Positions 33,110 through 42,708 of a stretch of DNA of 64,000 bases are shown in pieces; position 1 is the first letter of the stretch, and each line of letters begins with the position of its first letter. The notes beneath the pieces were generated by a model, which was not told the origin of the DNA, searched no databases, and saw only the letters and a program-made list of their open reading frames with translations. Both the position numbers and the translations under genes were made by a program. This DNA is from Allomuricauda sp. (GTDB taxonomy: Bacteria; Bacteroidota; Bacteroidia; Flavobacteriales; Flavobacteriaceae): NCBI GenBank assembly GCA_003712125.1, contig RHLF01000002.1, forward strand, positions 930,001-994,000, read 5' to 3'.

Positions 33110-35047
33110 TTAGTTTTCACCCAAAGGTTCAAGGTTAAACAATTGCATGACCACTAGGGGGTCTTGCTCTCTTTTAAGCTTGCGTTCCAACTTCTGGGTC
33201 TCTTCCTCACGCAATTGAAGCATTCGCTCATAGGCTGCATCATAAGCTGTCAACAAGGCCTGGGCATTTTCACAACGAAGTTCGGTAGTGGTCTTTTGTA
33301 CCAGATAAGGCAAGAGCACCCTGCGGTAAGCATTGGTAATGCGCTTCTTGACCTCTTCGTTCATAATAGTGGCCATAAAAGGGTTCCAAATGGCATCGAG
33401 GTAAGTGGTTTCGATTTCTTGGTTCCGCTCGGTTTGGATGGCAACGGCTTTTGCCAACCCATTAAGTGTATCAAAACAGCTGACCATGGTTCGACCCATG
33501 TCAAGTTTATCGCTTCCTTCGGCCATGTTTGAGTAGGTCCCCAAGCGTTCATCGGCAAAGACAATGATATTGTTGAGGGCTGGTCCGTAGGCATTCCTTT
33601 CTGAATTGGCCACCGAATCAACAAACTGGCGCAAGGCATTGCGCTTTTGAATCAATTGCTCCTCGATATTGAGATATTCTTGTTGGCGTTTGTCTTGGAT
33701 GAGTTTTTCGTTCAGCTCCAAGGCGATGGCCTGTAAAGAACCATTCGCATAGGTTGCCATTTGTAACAGCGTAGCCATATCGGCCAGTTCAAATCGATAT
33801 TGCGCGGCATTTGGACCGGTATAAGTGGCATCATCCCATTGCAGTTCTTTGTTGGGAAGGCCGTTTGCCCATAAACTATTGATCAATTCCGAACGCGAAA
33901 GCAAGGGAAGAATACCATTATCACTATAGGCCACTAGCGCATCAAAAGGTTGAACGTATTTTTCAGCGATTGCCGCAATCGCGCCATATAAATAATTGGC
34001 CCTGGCATCGGAAAGCTTTAGAATGCTCAATTGTGTATTGTTCAAATAGCCATCCGTAATTTTTTTGGACTGGGTATGCAAGTCCCGGATTTCAGCCAGC
34101 TGTTGCATTGCCAGGGAATCTAGGGGGTAATGCCCTACCCTAACCTTAAAATCCGGGTAAAAGGATGCCTCGCCCAGTTCGGTGAAAATGGCATTGATTT
34201 TTTCATACTGCTCGGCATTTTGTTTGAGCAGTGCATTCATGTGTTGTTCCAAAACCTGGGCATTTCCATTCAAGCTCGCCTTTAACCCAAGGATCTGGAA
34301 ATAGCGGGAGTCCATGGTAATGACGGTACTCTGTTCAGGGGTATCGGCGTATAGGACCGCACTTGTCGCGCTTCCATTTTCGGTAAAGCTGATGGTCTTG
34401 AGCCACCCGTCATCAAATTGCCAAGACTCAATGGCATCCAAATCATCGATATCGTAAAGGGTCCATTCGTCATGGGCCAACCCGTCACGCAAAAAACGGC
34501 CCACCAAGGTGCTGCTCGAATTTTGAATCTGAAAACTTTTTTGGGGCACCCCTTGGTCAAATTCAATGCTGCTATGGAACAGTGTTTGTTCAATTTCAGA
34601 ATTTTTGATGTGGTTGGTACGAAATTGCCAAACACCATCGGGTCGCCCTTGGCTCATGGCCCCAAAGGCTTCGTTTTGGACCCCATCAACATTTAATTTG
34701 TACTGAAAATCCACCACTTGGGTGGTGCTGTCCGATTTGAACTCCCCAAATTGGAAGCGCCAATTACCACTGGGGTAATCGTTCGAAAAATTACCGCTGA
34801 TCGAAAAGGAACTATCTGATTTTTGTAACAGTGCTTCCAGATTGGAACGCTTCATTTGAAAGGTGCCATCTAAGACGGTGTCCCCTTCAATAACCTTATA
34901 GGTGTAGTTCGCATTGCCCTGGTACGCACCCAGCTGCAAGGGCCCGGAATAGGGCTGCCTTAATTGGGAAAAACCGCTATACGTGCCAATCAGGGTAAGG
35001 AAACAAATAGAAAGCCTTTGTACATGTGATTTTGTGCAACGTGGCAT
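33110..35047 (-). CDS. Exported protein with MORN-like N-terminus, unknown (645 aa)
   Basis: A Sec signal peptide (about 28 residues ending GFSQ) leads into a region rich in NGxW/PSGNWRF/PDGVWQF units (about 60-260), which resemble YwqK-like or MORN-like toast-rack repeats. The C-terminal ~370 residues (about 270-645) are helical, with long charged segments and an R/E-rich end (ERMLQLREEETQKLERKLKRE). No enzyme motif is seen. It is the first gene of a three-gene unit and the largest, suggesting a scaffold for the other two. Confidence 0.6.
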   Translation of the reverse strand: MPRCTKSHVQRLSICFLTLIGTYSGFSQLRQPYSGPLQLGAYQGNANYTYKVIEGDTVLDGTFQMKRSNLEALLQKSDSSFSISGNFSNDYPSGNWRFQFGEFKSDSTTQVVDFQYKLNVDGVQNEAFGAMSQGRPDGVWQFRTNHIKNSEIEQTLFHSSIEFDQGVPQKSFQIQNSSSTLVGRFLRDGLAHDEWTLYDIDDLDAIESWQFDDGWLKTISFTENGSATSAVLYADTPEQSTVITMDSRYFQILGLKASLNGNAQVLEQHMNALLKQNAEQYEKINAIFTELGEASFYPDFKVRVGHYPLDSLAMQQLAEIRDLHTQSKKITDGYLNNTQLSILKLSDARANYLYGAIAAIAEKYVQPFDALVAYSDNGILPLLSRSELINSLWANGLPNKELQWDDATYTGPNAAQYRFELADMATLLQMATYANGSLQAIALELNEKLIQDKRQQEYLNIEEQLIQKRNALRQFVDSVANSERNAYGPALNNIIVFADERLGTYSNMAEGSDKLDMGRTMVSCFDTLNGLAKAVAIQTERNQEIETTYLDAIWNPFMATIMNEEVKKRITNAYRRVLLPYLVQKTTTELRCENAQALLTAYDAAYERMLQLREEETQKLERKLKREQDPLVVMQLFNLEPLGEN

Positions 35048-35178
35048 AGGCCAAATTGGTTTAAAATGTTTGTTTGGTATTGTGCCCCGAGGGATTTACA
35101 ATGTCCTCATACACTTATACGATAAAAAGCCGCATATAGATTATAAGCCTAAGGAAAAAGTTTGGAGCAGTACAATTT

Positions 35179-36363
35179 TTAGCGTGATGCCACATCCGAC
35201 GCTGCGTAGGTAACCCGGTAAATGGCGTCACCAAAGTCGTCTGAAATCAGCATAGATCCATCATTCAAAAATAAGATGTCAACCGGTCTTCCGAATTGAT
35301 CTTGGGTTTCGTCATTTAACCAACCATCAATAAAGGTTTCATAGCCGACGGCCGTATTCCCATCAAGTTTGACCAGTGCAATGCGATAGCCTACTTTTTT
35401 GGAACGGTTCCAGGATCCGTGTTCAGCAATAAAGGCATAATCTTTATACTTTTCCGGGAACATATCGCCACGGTAGAACTTCACCCCCAAAGGGGCCACA
35501 TGCGCCCCCAGATTTTGAACCGGAGCAACAAATTCTTCACATGGGCGCTGGTCGCCAAATTCAGGATCTTTTATAGTGCCGCCATGACAAAAGGGATACC
35601 CGAAGTGCTGGCCCATCTCCGCCACACGGTTCAACTCACAGGGTGGTACATCATCGCCCATCATATCCCTTCCGTTATCGGTAAACCACAACTCTTCGGT
35701 TTCAGGATGCCACGTAAACCCTACCGTATTCCGGACCCCACGGGCCACAATCTCCCTATTGCTGCCATCGGCATCCATACGGGTTATGGTGGCATAGCGT
35801 TGATCGCTAACCGTGCTGTCGCAAATGTTGCAAGGGGCTCCTACAGGTACGTATAACTTATCATCCGGACCAAAGGCAATGTACTTCCACCCGTGGTGGA
35901 ATTCTGTTGGGTAATCATCAAAAATTACCACAGGCTCGGGCGGACTCTCCAAATTATTTTCAATGTCATCATAGCGCAAAACCCGATTCACCTGGGCCAC
36001 GTACAAGGCCCCATCTTTAAAGGCCACACCATTGGGCACTTCAAGGGTGGTATCGAGCACAATGGTTCGGTCACTGCGATAATCACCATCTTCATCGACT
36101 AGGGCATACAGTTTTTTTTCTGAGCGTGTTCCCACAAAAAGGGTTCCTTTATCCCCTATGGCCATCGACCTGGCGTTGTCAATATTTTCAGCAAAAGTAT
36201 GGATGGCAAAGCCGGAAGGCAGATTTAAACTATCTAAAGGCAAGCTCGATGTAAACACTGGTGCCTCCACTTCGGTTGAAACGGCATTGGAGCGCTGCTT
36301 ACAGGAGGTAACGCATAGGGTAAGACTGATAAGAACAAAAGGTATAAGACGTACTAGCTTCAT
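35179..36363 (-). CDS. Sorbosone-dehydrogenase-like PQQ beta-propeller lipoprotein
   Basis: A 394-residue protein with a lipoprotein signal (LTLCVTSC). The body has the six-bladed propeller pattern of glucose/sorbosone dehydrogenases: LPSGFAIHTFAENIDNARSMAIG, GVAFKDGALYVAQVNRVLRYD, VARGVRNTVGFTWHPETEELWFTDNGRD and GRPVDILFLNDGSMLISDDFGDAIYRV. These enzymes oxidise sugars with PQQ; CxxC-like CNICDS is present but no haem motif is complete. The longer frame to 36393 has ten residues before the signal, so Met at 36363 is chosen. Confidence 0.8.
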   Translation of the reverse strand: MKLVRLIPFVLISLTLCVTSCKQRSNAVSTEVEAPVFTSSLPLDSLNLPSGFAIHTFAENIDNARSMAIGDKGTLFVGTRSEKKLYALVDEDGDYRSDRTIVLDTTLEVPNGVAFKDGALYVAQVNRVLRYDDIENNLESPPEPVVIFDDYPTEFHHGWKYIAFGPDDKLYVPVGAPCNICDSTVSDQRYATITRMDADGSNREIVARGVRNTVGFTWHPETEELWFTDNGRDMMGDDVPPCELNRVAEMGQHFGYPFCHGGTIKDPEFGDQRPCEEFVAPVQNLGAHVAPLGVKFYRGDMFPEKYKDYAFIAEHGSWNRSKKVGYRIALVKLDGNTAVGYETFIDGWLNDETQDQFGRPVDILFLNDGSMLISDDFGDAIYRVTYAASDVASR

Positions 36364-36416
36364 TTGTGGTGGATTGATGTTCAAAAATACCACTTAAAAG
36401 CGAACCCAATTCAAAT

Positions 36417-36968
36417 TCAATCATGAATTGATTGTGCCATGCCACGGTAACTGATAGTACGTCGTTGATTGCTATTTATGGTTATGATACTGTTGCGATT
36501 GGGAAAAATTACGGCCATTACATCAAAGGTTTCGGTATCACGGCTCGCGGTGAACTGAATATTTGCCCTGTTTTTTTCTTTATCGAAATGGATTTCAAGG
36601 TCTTCGGGAACAGCCTCAAATGCAATACCCCTGTTGCTATCACCATAGGCACCCCCTATTTGTCGCTCTCCAAAATAAGGCAGATAGGCCTGGGTACTAT
36701 CACCTTGTATTTTCAGGTAATTGACATTACCGATCAGGTTGATCCGGCCGGGCGTACTCGAAACAGGCAAGAGTCCGGCATTGGATAGCGCATTAAGGCT
36801 TGTATTGGCAAGTGGTATCGCCCAGTCAGAAACGATTTGGAAATCACCGGAATCGATAAAGGTCTCAAAGGCCTGTAGTTCCGATTCTGAATAATGGAAC
36901 TTTGAGCTGGTCGCACAGCTGACCAATAATAGCATGGCCATACAAAAGGAGATGCACTTTGATTTCAT
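36417..36968 (-). CDS. DUF4251 lipoprotein
   Basis: With the start at 36968 it has 183 residues, a lipoprotein signal (MAMLLLVSC) and then a DUF4251 domain (FETFIDSGDFQIVSDWAIPLANTSLNAL...YLPYFGERQIGGAYG...ITINSNQRRTISYRG). This beta-sandwich family is common in Bacteroidota envelopes and has no known activity. The frame extends 14 residues upstream to 37010, but those precede the signal peptide. It is downstream of a lipoprotein gene closed by its own terminator, so it has a separate promoter. Confidence 0.8.
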   Translation of the reverse strand: MKSKCISFCMAMLLLVSCATSSKFHYSESELQAFETFIDSGDFQIVSDWAIPLANTSLNALSNAGLLPVSSTPGRINLIGNVNYLKIQGDSTQAYLPYFGERQIGGAYGDSNRGIAFEAVPEDLEIHFDKEKNRANIQFTASRDTETFDVMAVIFPNRNSIITINSNQRRTISYRGMAQSIHD

Positions 36969-37018
36969 AAAGATTCCTATTAATTCCTTAAAGTTAATAT
37001 CAAAAATCAAGCCATCCT

Positions 37019-37052
37019 AAAAAAGAAAACCCGGGCTGCTTGGCCCGGGTTC
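37019..37052 (-). terminator. Terminator after the 37074-37862 lipoprotein gene
   Basis: Stem AACCCGGGC/GCCCGGGTT with a six-base loop; on the minus strand it is followed by a T-rich run. It starts about 20 bases after the stop codon at 37074. Confidence 0.85.
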
Positions 37053-37073
37053 TCATCTAAAAATTCTATATAC

Positions 37074-37862
37074 TTATAGTGTAATCTCTTCGGTGGTACC
37101 ATCAGGATAGGTCAAGGTCGCACTATCATCACAGGTGCCATCTCCAAAGTCAACGGTCACTTCAAGACCGTTCTTATTGATGGCCAAATTACCTGAAGAC
37201 CAATAGGCGCAATTCAATTGTCGGGATATATTACCCTCAATGGCATAGGTATTGCCATCTTTTTGAATGGTCCAGCTTCCTGAAACGTTCCAAAGGGTAT
37301 CTTGCCCTTCTTCAAAAACAATTGAAAAGTTTTTGGTGCCACTTTCCGAAAGGGTACTGCCATCGGCAAATTCTACAGTAAGGTTACTGGTAATGCTATA
37401 GGCGACTGTACCAATCACCTCAGACTCCGATACATTGATGGTAAAGGTTCGGGTTCCATTAATTTTCATGTCGCCGATATAAAAGTCTTCATAAACAGCT
37501 GTAAATTCTGCTGAATTTTCACCGGCACCGTAGGTGACGATCATGGTTCCGTTGATATTATCGGTTCCGTTCAAGACACAGTTGTTGAAGGTGGCCGTAA
37601 AGCCGGTATCGGTATATTCGGCAGAATAGCATTCATTGGAAACCGATTTGGAAGAATTGCCGTCCTGACCAAAAAGCTCCGCCAAAGCGCTGTCGACGGT
37701 CGACGTGATTTCGTCTGTATCAAGAAGGGTTTGTACTTCGGTCTGTGATAGCGTGCCTTCGGGCACCTCAGTGTCTTCGGCATCATTCGAACATGAGACG
37801 ATAAAAAGAAACAGCATGGGCAAAAGCGCGTATGCGAAAAGTTTGTTGATTGCAGTTTTCAT
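37074..37862 (-). CDS. Hypothetical lipoprotein (262 aa)
   Basis: A lipoprotein signal (FLFIVSC, Cys24) precedes an acidic linker (SNDAEDTEVPEGTLSQTEVQ) and a domain of repeating strands (FNNCVLNGTDNINGTMIVTYG, GDMKINGTRTFTINVSESEVIGTVAYSITSNL) rich in Thr, Gly and Asn, likely beta-sandwich. It has five Cys in the mature part, two of them in NNCVLNG and NCAYWSSG positions that could form disulfides. It is found in an envelope gene neighbourhood and closed by a strong terminator. No function assigned. Confidence 0.65.
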   Translation of the reverse strand: MKTAINKLFAYALLPMLFLFIVSCSNDAEDTEVPEGTLSQTEVQTLLDTDEITSTVDSALAELFGQDGNSSKSVSNECYSAEYTDTGFTATFNNCVLNGTDNINGTMIVTYGAGENSAEFTAVYEDFYIGDMKINGTRTFTINVSESEVIGTVAYSITSNLTVEFADGSTLSESGTKNFSIVFEEGQDTLWNVSGSWTIQKDGNTYAIEGNISRQLNCAYWSSGNLAINKNGLEVTVDFGDGTCDDSATLTYPDGTTEEITL

Positions 37863-38044
37863 AGTCTATACTTAAGTTTTATGTCTTGCGAACGGTGCAA
37901 GGCATATTTTAGTGTATTCGCCAGCCAATAATCGATGAATGTACCCGAAATTTTCGTTAGATGGTTCAAGGTCAAGCGATTCCGTGACAATTTCATCAGC
38001 AAGAGGAAGATTGGCTATATTTAGGCAATCAAACTACCAACCGA

Positions 38045-40255
38045 ATGTCCATTACTAAAAAAATCGCCTTCTTATTGGCGGCTTTTACCCTGTGTTTCGC
38101 GGGACGTGCACAGCAAACCACTACCACTGATCTACCCTCCTATTCGGCAACCTTTCTGGAAAAAGACCCTGATATTGACGGTGAAATCCGCAATGAACAA
38201 TTGTGGCAATCGGTACCCATAGCCCAAGAATTGATTCAGATCAAACCCAACTATGGGGCGCCTGTTTCCGAGAAGACAGAGATAAGGGTGGCTTATTCAA
38301 AAAGTACGTTTTATGTGGCGGTAGTCTGTTACGATAGCGAACCTGAAAAATTGGTGGTCTCCGATTCACGCCGTGATGCCGATTTAAATGACGAGGACAG
38401 TTTTTTATTTATCATCGATACCTATCACGATCGCTTAAACGGTTTTTTGTTTGGCACCAATGCCCAAGGCATGGAGTATGATGCCCAAATCGACAATGAG
38501 GGCAAGGGAAATTTTAATGCCAATCGGCAGCAAGGTGGGGTTATTGGGGGAACCAACCTCAATTGGGATGCCACTTGGAAGGTACGCACACAAATGGGGG
38601 ATTATGGTTGGAGTGCCGAATTTGCCATACCCCTTCGGTCGTTGCGTTTCGCATCTGGCTCCAATAAAACCTGGGGGCTCAACTTCAGAAGAAATATCAG
38701 TAAGAATACCGAAACCGCTTATTGGACTACCCTGCCACTTGGGTTTGACATGAAACGACTTTCCTTGGCCGGAAAACTTACCGGTTTGGAATTAAAAAAT
38801 CCCGGGAACCTAAAATTGATTCCCTATGGACTTACCCAGTTTGTCAATGATAAATCTGTTGATCCTGCTGAAAGTGAAACCAATTTTGAGGCCGGGGTTG
38901 ATGTGAAATACAGTATCACTCCCAGTTTGACCCTCGACCTCACGTACAACACCGACTTTGCCCAAGTTGAAGTTGATGACCAACAGGTGAACCTCGACCG
39001 TTTTAATCTGTTCTTTCCTGAGAAACGCCCCTTTTTCTTGGAAAATGCCGGTCAATTCACCGTAGGTGCGCCAGGAGAAGTCGACTTATTTTTTAGCAGA
39101 AGAATAGGTTTGGACCAAGGTCGCTTGGTACCGATTATCGGTGGTGCACGTACCTCGGGAAAAATCGGACAGACCAATGTTGGCTTATTGACCATGTTTA
39201 CCGAGGATGTGGAGGATTTTGGTGTGGACAAGAACAATTTTTCGGTAGCCCGTGTGAACCATAATTTTGAAGGGTCGCGCTCTTCCCTTGGTGGTATTTT
39301 CGTGAACAGGGCCGGCCTGGGTGACCTAACCGATGATTACAACCGCGTTTTTGCCATGGATGGTAAATGGGGCATTGGCAACAAAGCTGAAATTACCGGG
39401 TTTGTAGCGAAAAGTACCACCCCAGGTATCGAAGAAGCCGACCATGCCTTTAAACTTTCTGCCAATTACGATTGGGACGGATGGAACCTGAGGGCCGCCT
39501 ATACCGAAGTGGGCGAAGGATTTAATCCCGAAGTTGGTTTTTTGCAACGCACCGCCTTTAAAAAGCCCGAATTCTTGATATTTAAAACCCATCGGTATAA
39601 TAATGATGGAAGTTTTTTGGAAATGCGACCGCATGTCTCCTACCGCGGCTATTGGAATTTTGATGACCAGCAGGTAACCGGTTTTTTGCATGTTGACAAC
39701 CATTGGGTGTGGCGCAGTGGTTTTGAGATCCATACCGGAATCAACTTTACCCAAGAGCGCGTTTTTGAACCCTTCAATATCTCCAACGTCACCGTACCCA
39801 TTGGGGAATACAAGAATGAAGAGCTTCAGTTTGTGCTCATTACCAATCCCAACAATGCCTTTTCGTTGAGTAGCAGAACCTTTATAGGTGGTTATTTCAA
39901 TGGCAACCGTATTTCAAATAGCGGAACGGCGAACTATCGTATTGGCGATAAATTTGTTTCCTCGCTGACTTTTAGTCATAATGACATCAAATTGGATACT
40001 GGAAATACCACAGCTTTGGTAGGCGGATTACGTTTGGCCTATTCCTTTACCCCAAGAATGTTTCTACAAAGCCTGATTCAGCGCAACAATGTATCTGAAA
40101 TCACCTCGGTAAACCTTCGGTTTGGGTGGTTGCAGAATGCCAATACAGGGCTTTTTGTGGTATTTAACGTCGTCAAGGATGACAACGCCTTTGATCTGTT
40201 AAACAATCAAATCTTTACGGTCAAATATACCCATCGCTTTGATTTATTGCGCTGA
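38045..40255 (+). CDS. DUF5916/CBM9-like outer-membrane protein
   Basis: A 736-residue exported protein with a signal peptide (about 22 residues, GRAQ). The N-terminal part is a carbohydrate-binding-9-like beta-sandwich (about 35-235; PDIDGEIRNEQLWQSVPIAQEL, DEDSFLFIIDTYHDRLNGFLFGTNAQG), and the remainder is a large outer-membrane beta-barrel (aromatic, alternating strands to a final FTVKYTHRFDLL). DUF5916 proteins of Bacteroidota are usually isolated surface proteins of unknown role. Its last 12 bases overlap the end of the convergent amidohydrolase gene. Confidence 0.85.
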   Translation: MSITKKIAFLLAAFTLCFAGRAQQTTTTDLPSYSATFLEKDPDIDGEIRNEQLWQSVPIAQELIQIKPNYGAPVSEKTEIRVAYSKSTFYVAVVCYDSEPEKLVVSDSRRDADLNDEDSFLFIIDTYHDRLNGFLFGTNAQGMEYDAQIDNEGKGNFNANRQQGGVIGGTNLNWDATWKVRTQMGDYGWSAEFAIPLRSLRFASGSNKTWGLNFRRNISKNTETAYWTTLPLGFDMKRLSLAGKLTGLELKNPGNLKLIPYGLTQFVNDKSVDPAESETNFEAGVDVKYSITPSLTLDLTYNTDFAQVEVDDQQVNLDRFNLFFPEKRPFFLENAGQFTVGAPGEVDLFFSRRIGLDQGRLVPIIGGARTSGKIGQTNVGLLTMFTEDVEDFGVDKNNFSVARVNHNFEGSRSSLGGIFVNRAGLGDLTDDYNRVFAMDGKWGIGNKAEITGFVAKSTTPGIEEADHAFKLSANYDWDGWNLRAAYTEVGEGFNPEVGFLQRTAFKKPEFLIFKTHRYNNDGSFLEMRPHVSYRGYWNFDDQQVTGFLHVDNHWVWRSGFEIHTGINFTQERVFEPFNISNVTVPIGEYKNEELQFVLITNPNNAFSLSSRTFIGGYFNGNRISNSGTANYRIGDKFVSSLTFSHNDIKLDTGNTTALVGGLRLAYSFTPRMFLQSLIQRNNVSEITSVNLRFGWLQNANTGLFVVFNVVKDDNAFDLLNNQIFTVKYTHRFDLLR

Positions 40256-41902
40256 TTGCGGCTTGTAGCCGGGACCTTTGACGAACCGTCCCGGGGTCGC
40301 CCCGGTATGTGCCCCATCTTTCAAGACCTGACCTCCATTGACAAACACATGCACTACCCCTTCGGCATATTGGTGTGGTTCGGTAAAGGTCGCCTTATCC
40401 GTTACCGATTCGGCATCGAAAACAACGACATCGGCAAAATGGCCAACAGCCAAACGGCCCCGTTTTTTCAATTTTAGATTATCTGCAGGAAGCGAGGTCA
40501 ACTTGCGAATGCCTTCTTGAAGGCTAATCACCCCTTCATCCCTTGCAAACTTCCCGAGCACACGAATAAATGAACCATATGCTCTGGGATGGGTGTTCTG
40601 TTTGATAAAGACCCCTTCGTTGGTCAAGGAACCCGAATCAGAACAAAAGCTCACCCAGGGTATAGCCACCTTCTTTTTGATATTTTCTTCCGACATGGAA
40701 AAGTAAACCACTTGTATTCTACTGCCATCTTTTATGATCAGGTCGACCAAGGTTTCTTCTGGGCTTTTGCCCCATTCCTCAGCGACTTCATGCAGGTATT
40801 TACCGCCATACTTACGCATCTCTTCAGAACGAAAACCAACCAATAAAATGGTTTCTGGTTGGTTGCGGAACTCTAACTCATCAATGGCCTTTTGCCGGTT
40901 TGCAGGGTTTGACAATCGTCTCAACATGGCCGCTATTCCGTTTTCCCTTACCCAATCGGGTAGTTGCACGTGCAGGCCGGTTGAACTGGCATTGTAGGTA
41001 TAGATGTCGGCAGTAATGGGAAGGCCCGCTTGTCTTGCCGAATCTATTTTGGCAATCGCAAGATCCATCTTGCCCCAGTTGTGCTGTGACGAGGCCTTCA
41101 AATGATACACCTCGGCACGAATGTCCGCTTCTTTTGAAATCTGAATAAGTTCATCCAAACTCTCAAGAAGATAATCGCCCTCGTTGCGTATGTGCGATAT
41201 GTACAAGCCGTCGTGTGCCGCAGCCACTTTTGACAATTCGATCAGTTCTTGCGTATCAGCATACATACTAGGGGCATATAACAGGGAACTGGAAATGCCC
41301 ACAGCGCCCTCTTCCATAGCCTGCTGGGTCAACGCTTTCATCGCTTCCATTTCATCATCGGTGGCAGGTCTGTTGTCAAAACCTATCACATGGGATCGCA
41401 AGGTTCCGTTACCGACAAAAGAGGCTACATTGGTAGAAACACCTTTGTCTTCTAGGTACTGCAAGTACTCGCCTAAGGTGGTCCAGGCCACATCATACTT
41501 GATATCGCCTTGGTTCTTTGCCATACTTTCCTTCATCGCGTCATTCAAAGGCCCCATTGACCGACCTTCGCCCATTATTTCAAGCGTCACCCCTTGGCGA
41601 ATATCGCTTTGTGAACGCCCATCTTCCAAGAGGGCCACATTGGCCCAACTTAACATATTGATAAATCCTGGTGATACCGATAGACCCGTGGCGTCAATTT
41701 CTTCGGCCCCTTTTAAGGTGTTCGGTTCACCAATAGCGGCAATCGTGTCTGCACTAATGCCCACATCACCCAGCATTGGGTTGTCACCATTACCGTCGTA
41801 AACCATCCCATTTTTAATTACTACATCATAGGTGGTTCCAGGTTGTCGTTGACATGAAAAAAGAAGAATTGAACAAACGAAGGAAAGGCAAAGAAGTCTC
41901 AT
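40244..41902 (-). CDS. D-aminoacylase-like amidohydrolase lacking several metal ligands
   Basis: A 552-residue lipoprotein (LLFSC, Cys17) of the N-acyl-D-amino-acid deacylase family (amidohydrolase superfamily). The usual opening PGFIDxHxH is changed to PGFINMLSW (residues 78-86): both His are replaced, by Leu84 and Trp86. The usual Cys after VTT...G is Gly113. Downstream ligands remain: His237 (SHIRNEG), His267 (YHLKAS) and Asp422 (CSDSGS). It may still bind one metal weakly, or act as a non-canonical hydrolase. Periplasmic or outer-membrane located. It overlaps the DUF5916 gene tail-to-tail. Confidence 0.8.
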   Translation of the reverse strand: MRLLCLSFVCSILLFSCQRQPGTTYDVVIKNGMVYDGNGDNPMLGDVGISADTIAAIGEPNTLKGAEEIDATGLSVSPGFINMLSWANVALLEDGRSQSDIRQGVTLEIMGEGRSMGPLNDAMKESMAKNQGDIKYDVAWTTLGEYLQYLEDKGVSTNVASFVGNGTLRSHVIGFDNRPATDDEMEAMKALTQQAMEEGAVGISSSLLYAPSMYADTQELIELSKVAAAHDGLYISHIRNEGDYLLESLDELIQISKEADIRAEVYHLKASSQHNWGKMDLAIAKIDSARQAGLPITADIYTYNASSTGLHVQLPDWVRENGIAAMLRRLSNPANRQKAIDELEFRNQPETILLVGFRSEEMRKYGGKYLHEVAEEWGKSPEETLVDLIIKDGSRIQVVYFSMSEENIKKKVAIPWVSFCSDSGSLTNEGVFIKQNTHPRAYGSFIRVLGKFARDEGVISLQEGIRKLTSLPADNLKLKKRGRLAVGHFADVVVFDAESVTDKATFTEPHQYAEGVVHVFVNGGQVLKDGAHTGATPGRFVKGPGYKPQSAQ

Positions 41903-41946
41903 GGTCTTGATATTTTCCTCAAGATAAGGAATATGGTCGGAAAGCC

Positions 41947-42708
41947 TTATTGGATGCCCTCAAACCATAACTTGAATTCACCGACCTTTTCGCGACTTAC
42001 AATGATTTCCCTTCCGAACTCTTTTTTTAGCTGTAGTTTTAGTCTTCGGTTGGAAAAGACCATCACATCGGTGATGGCATCCAAGGCCACAATACACCCT
42101 CGGTTGACCCTATAAAAATGTTTGGGATCCAATAATTCGATCAAGGATTCGATGGTATATTCAATGGGATACTCCTTACCCTCAGCATTGATCAGGGAAA
42201 CATCCCTACCTTCTGCACTAAAGGCCAAGATGTTTTGGGTGAGAACAGAACGTATATGATTGCCAATACGAATGAGAAATCGGTCTTTGTACTTTTTATT
42301 GGCAATCTTCTCAATAACCGGTTTTAGGTCCGCGTTTGTCCCAAATTGTTGTTTGAGAGACTTTAGTTTTTTCAGCGATTTGGATAAATCGGTAAAGGTG
42401 ATGGGCTTTAAGAGGTAATCAATACTATTCACTTTAAAGGCATCAATGGCATATTCATCAAAAGCCGTGGTAAAGATTACGGGTTTGTTGACCGACACCC
42501 TGTTAAAGAGCTCAAAACTTAGGCCGTCGATCAGTTGCACATCCATAAAGTACAGATCTACACGGGCGTTGTTCTCCCCTATCCATTCCACTGCATTTTC
42601 CAAGGAATCCAAAACATTGAGCACTTCGATTTTTGGATCACATTTTAATAAATACCGTTGCAGTTTTTCGGCTGCCAAAGGCTCATCTTCAAGAATGACC
42701 ACTTTCAT
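41947..42708 (-). CDS. LytTR-family response regulator
   Basis: A 253-residue regulator with an N-terminal receiver (1-120; acidic pair near residue 7-9, phosphoacceptor Asp56 in LYFMDVQL, Lys in LLKPIT) and a C-terminal LytTR DNA-binding domain (about 150-250; RIGNHIRSVLTQNILAFSAEGRDVSLI, HFYRVNRGCIVALDAI). It is the output of the local two-component system. The start overlaps the end of the preceding kinase-like gene by 20 bases, a coupling that keeps the stoichiometry tight. Confidence 0.93.
   Translation of the reverse strand: MKVVILEDEPLAAEKLQRYLLKCDPKIEVLNVLDSLENAVEWIGENNARVDLYFMDVQLIDGLSFELFNRVSVNKPVIFTTAFDEYAIDAFKVNSIDYLLKPITFTDLSKSLKKLKSLKQQFGTNADLKPVIEKIANKKYKDRFLIRIGNHIRSVLTQNILAFSAEGRDVSLINAEGKEYPIEYTIESLIELLDPKHFYRVNRGCIVALDAITDVMVFSNRRLKLQLKKEFGREIIVSREKVGEFKLWFEGIQ

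Noticed and set aside
41184-41801. Plus-strand 205-codon frame
   Set aside because: Antisense to the amidohydrolase, which keeps family motifs throughout.
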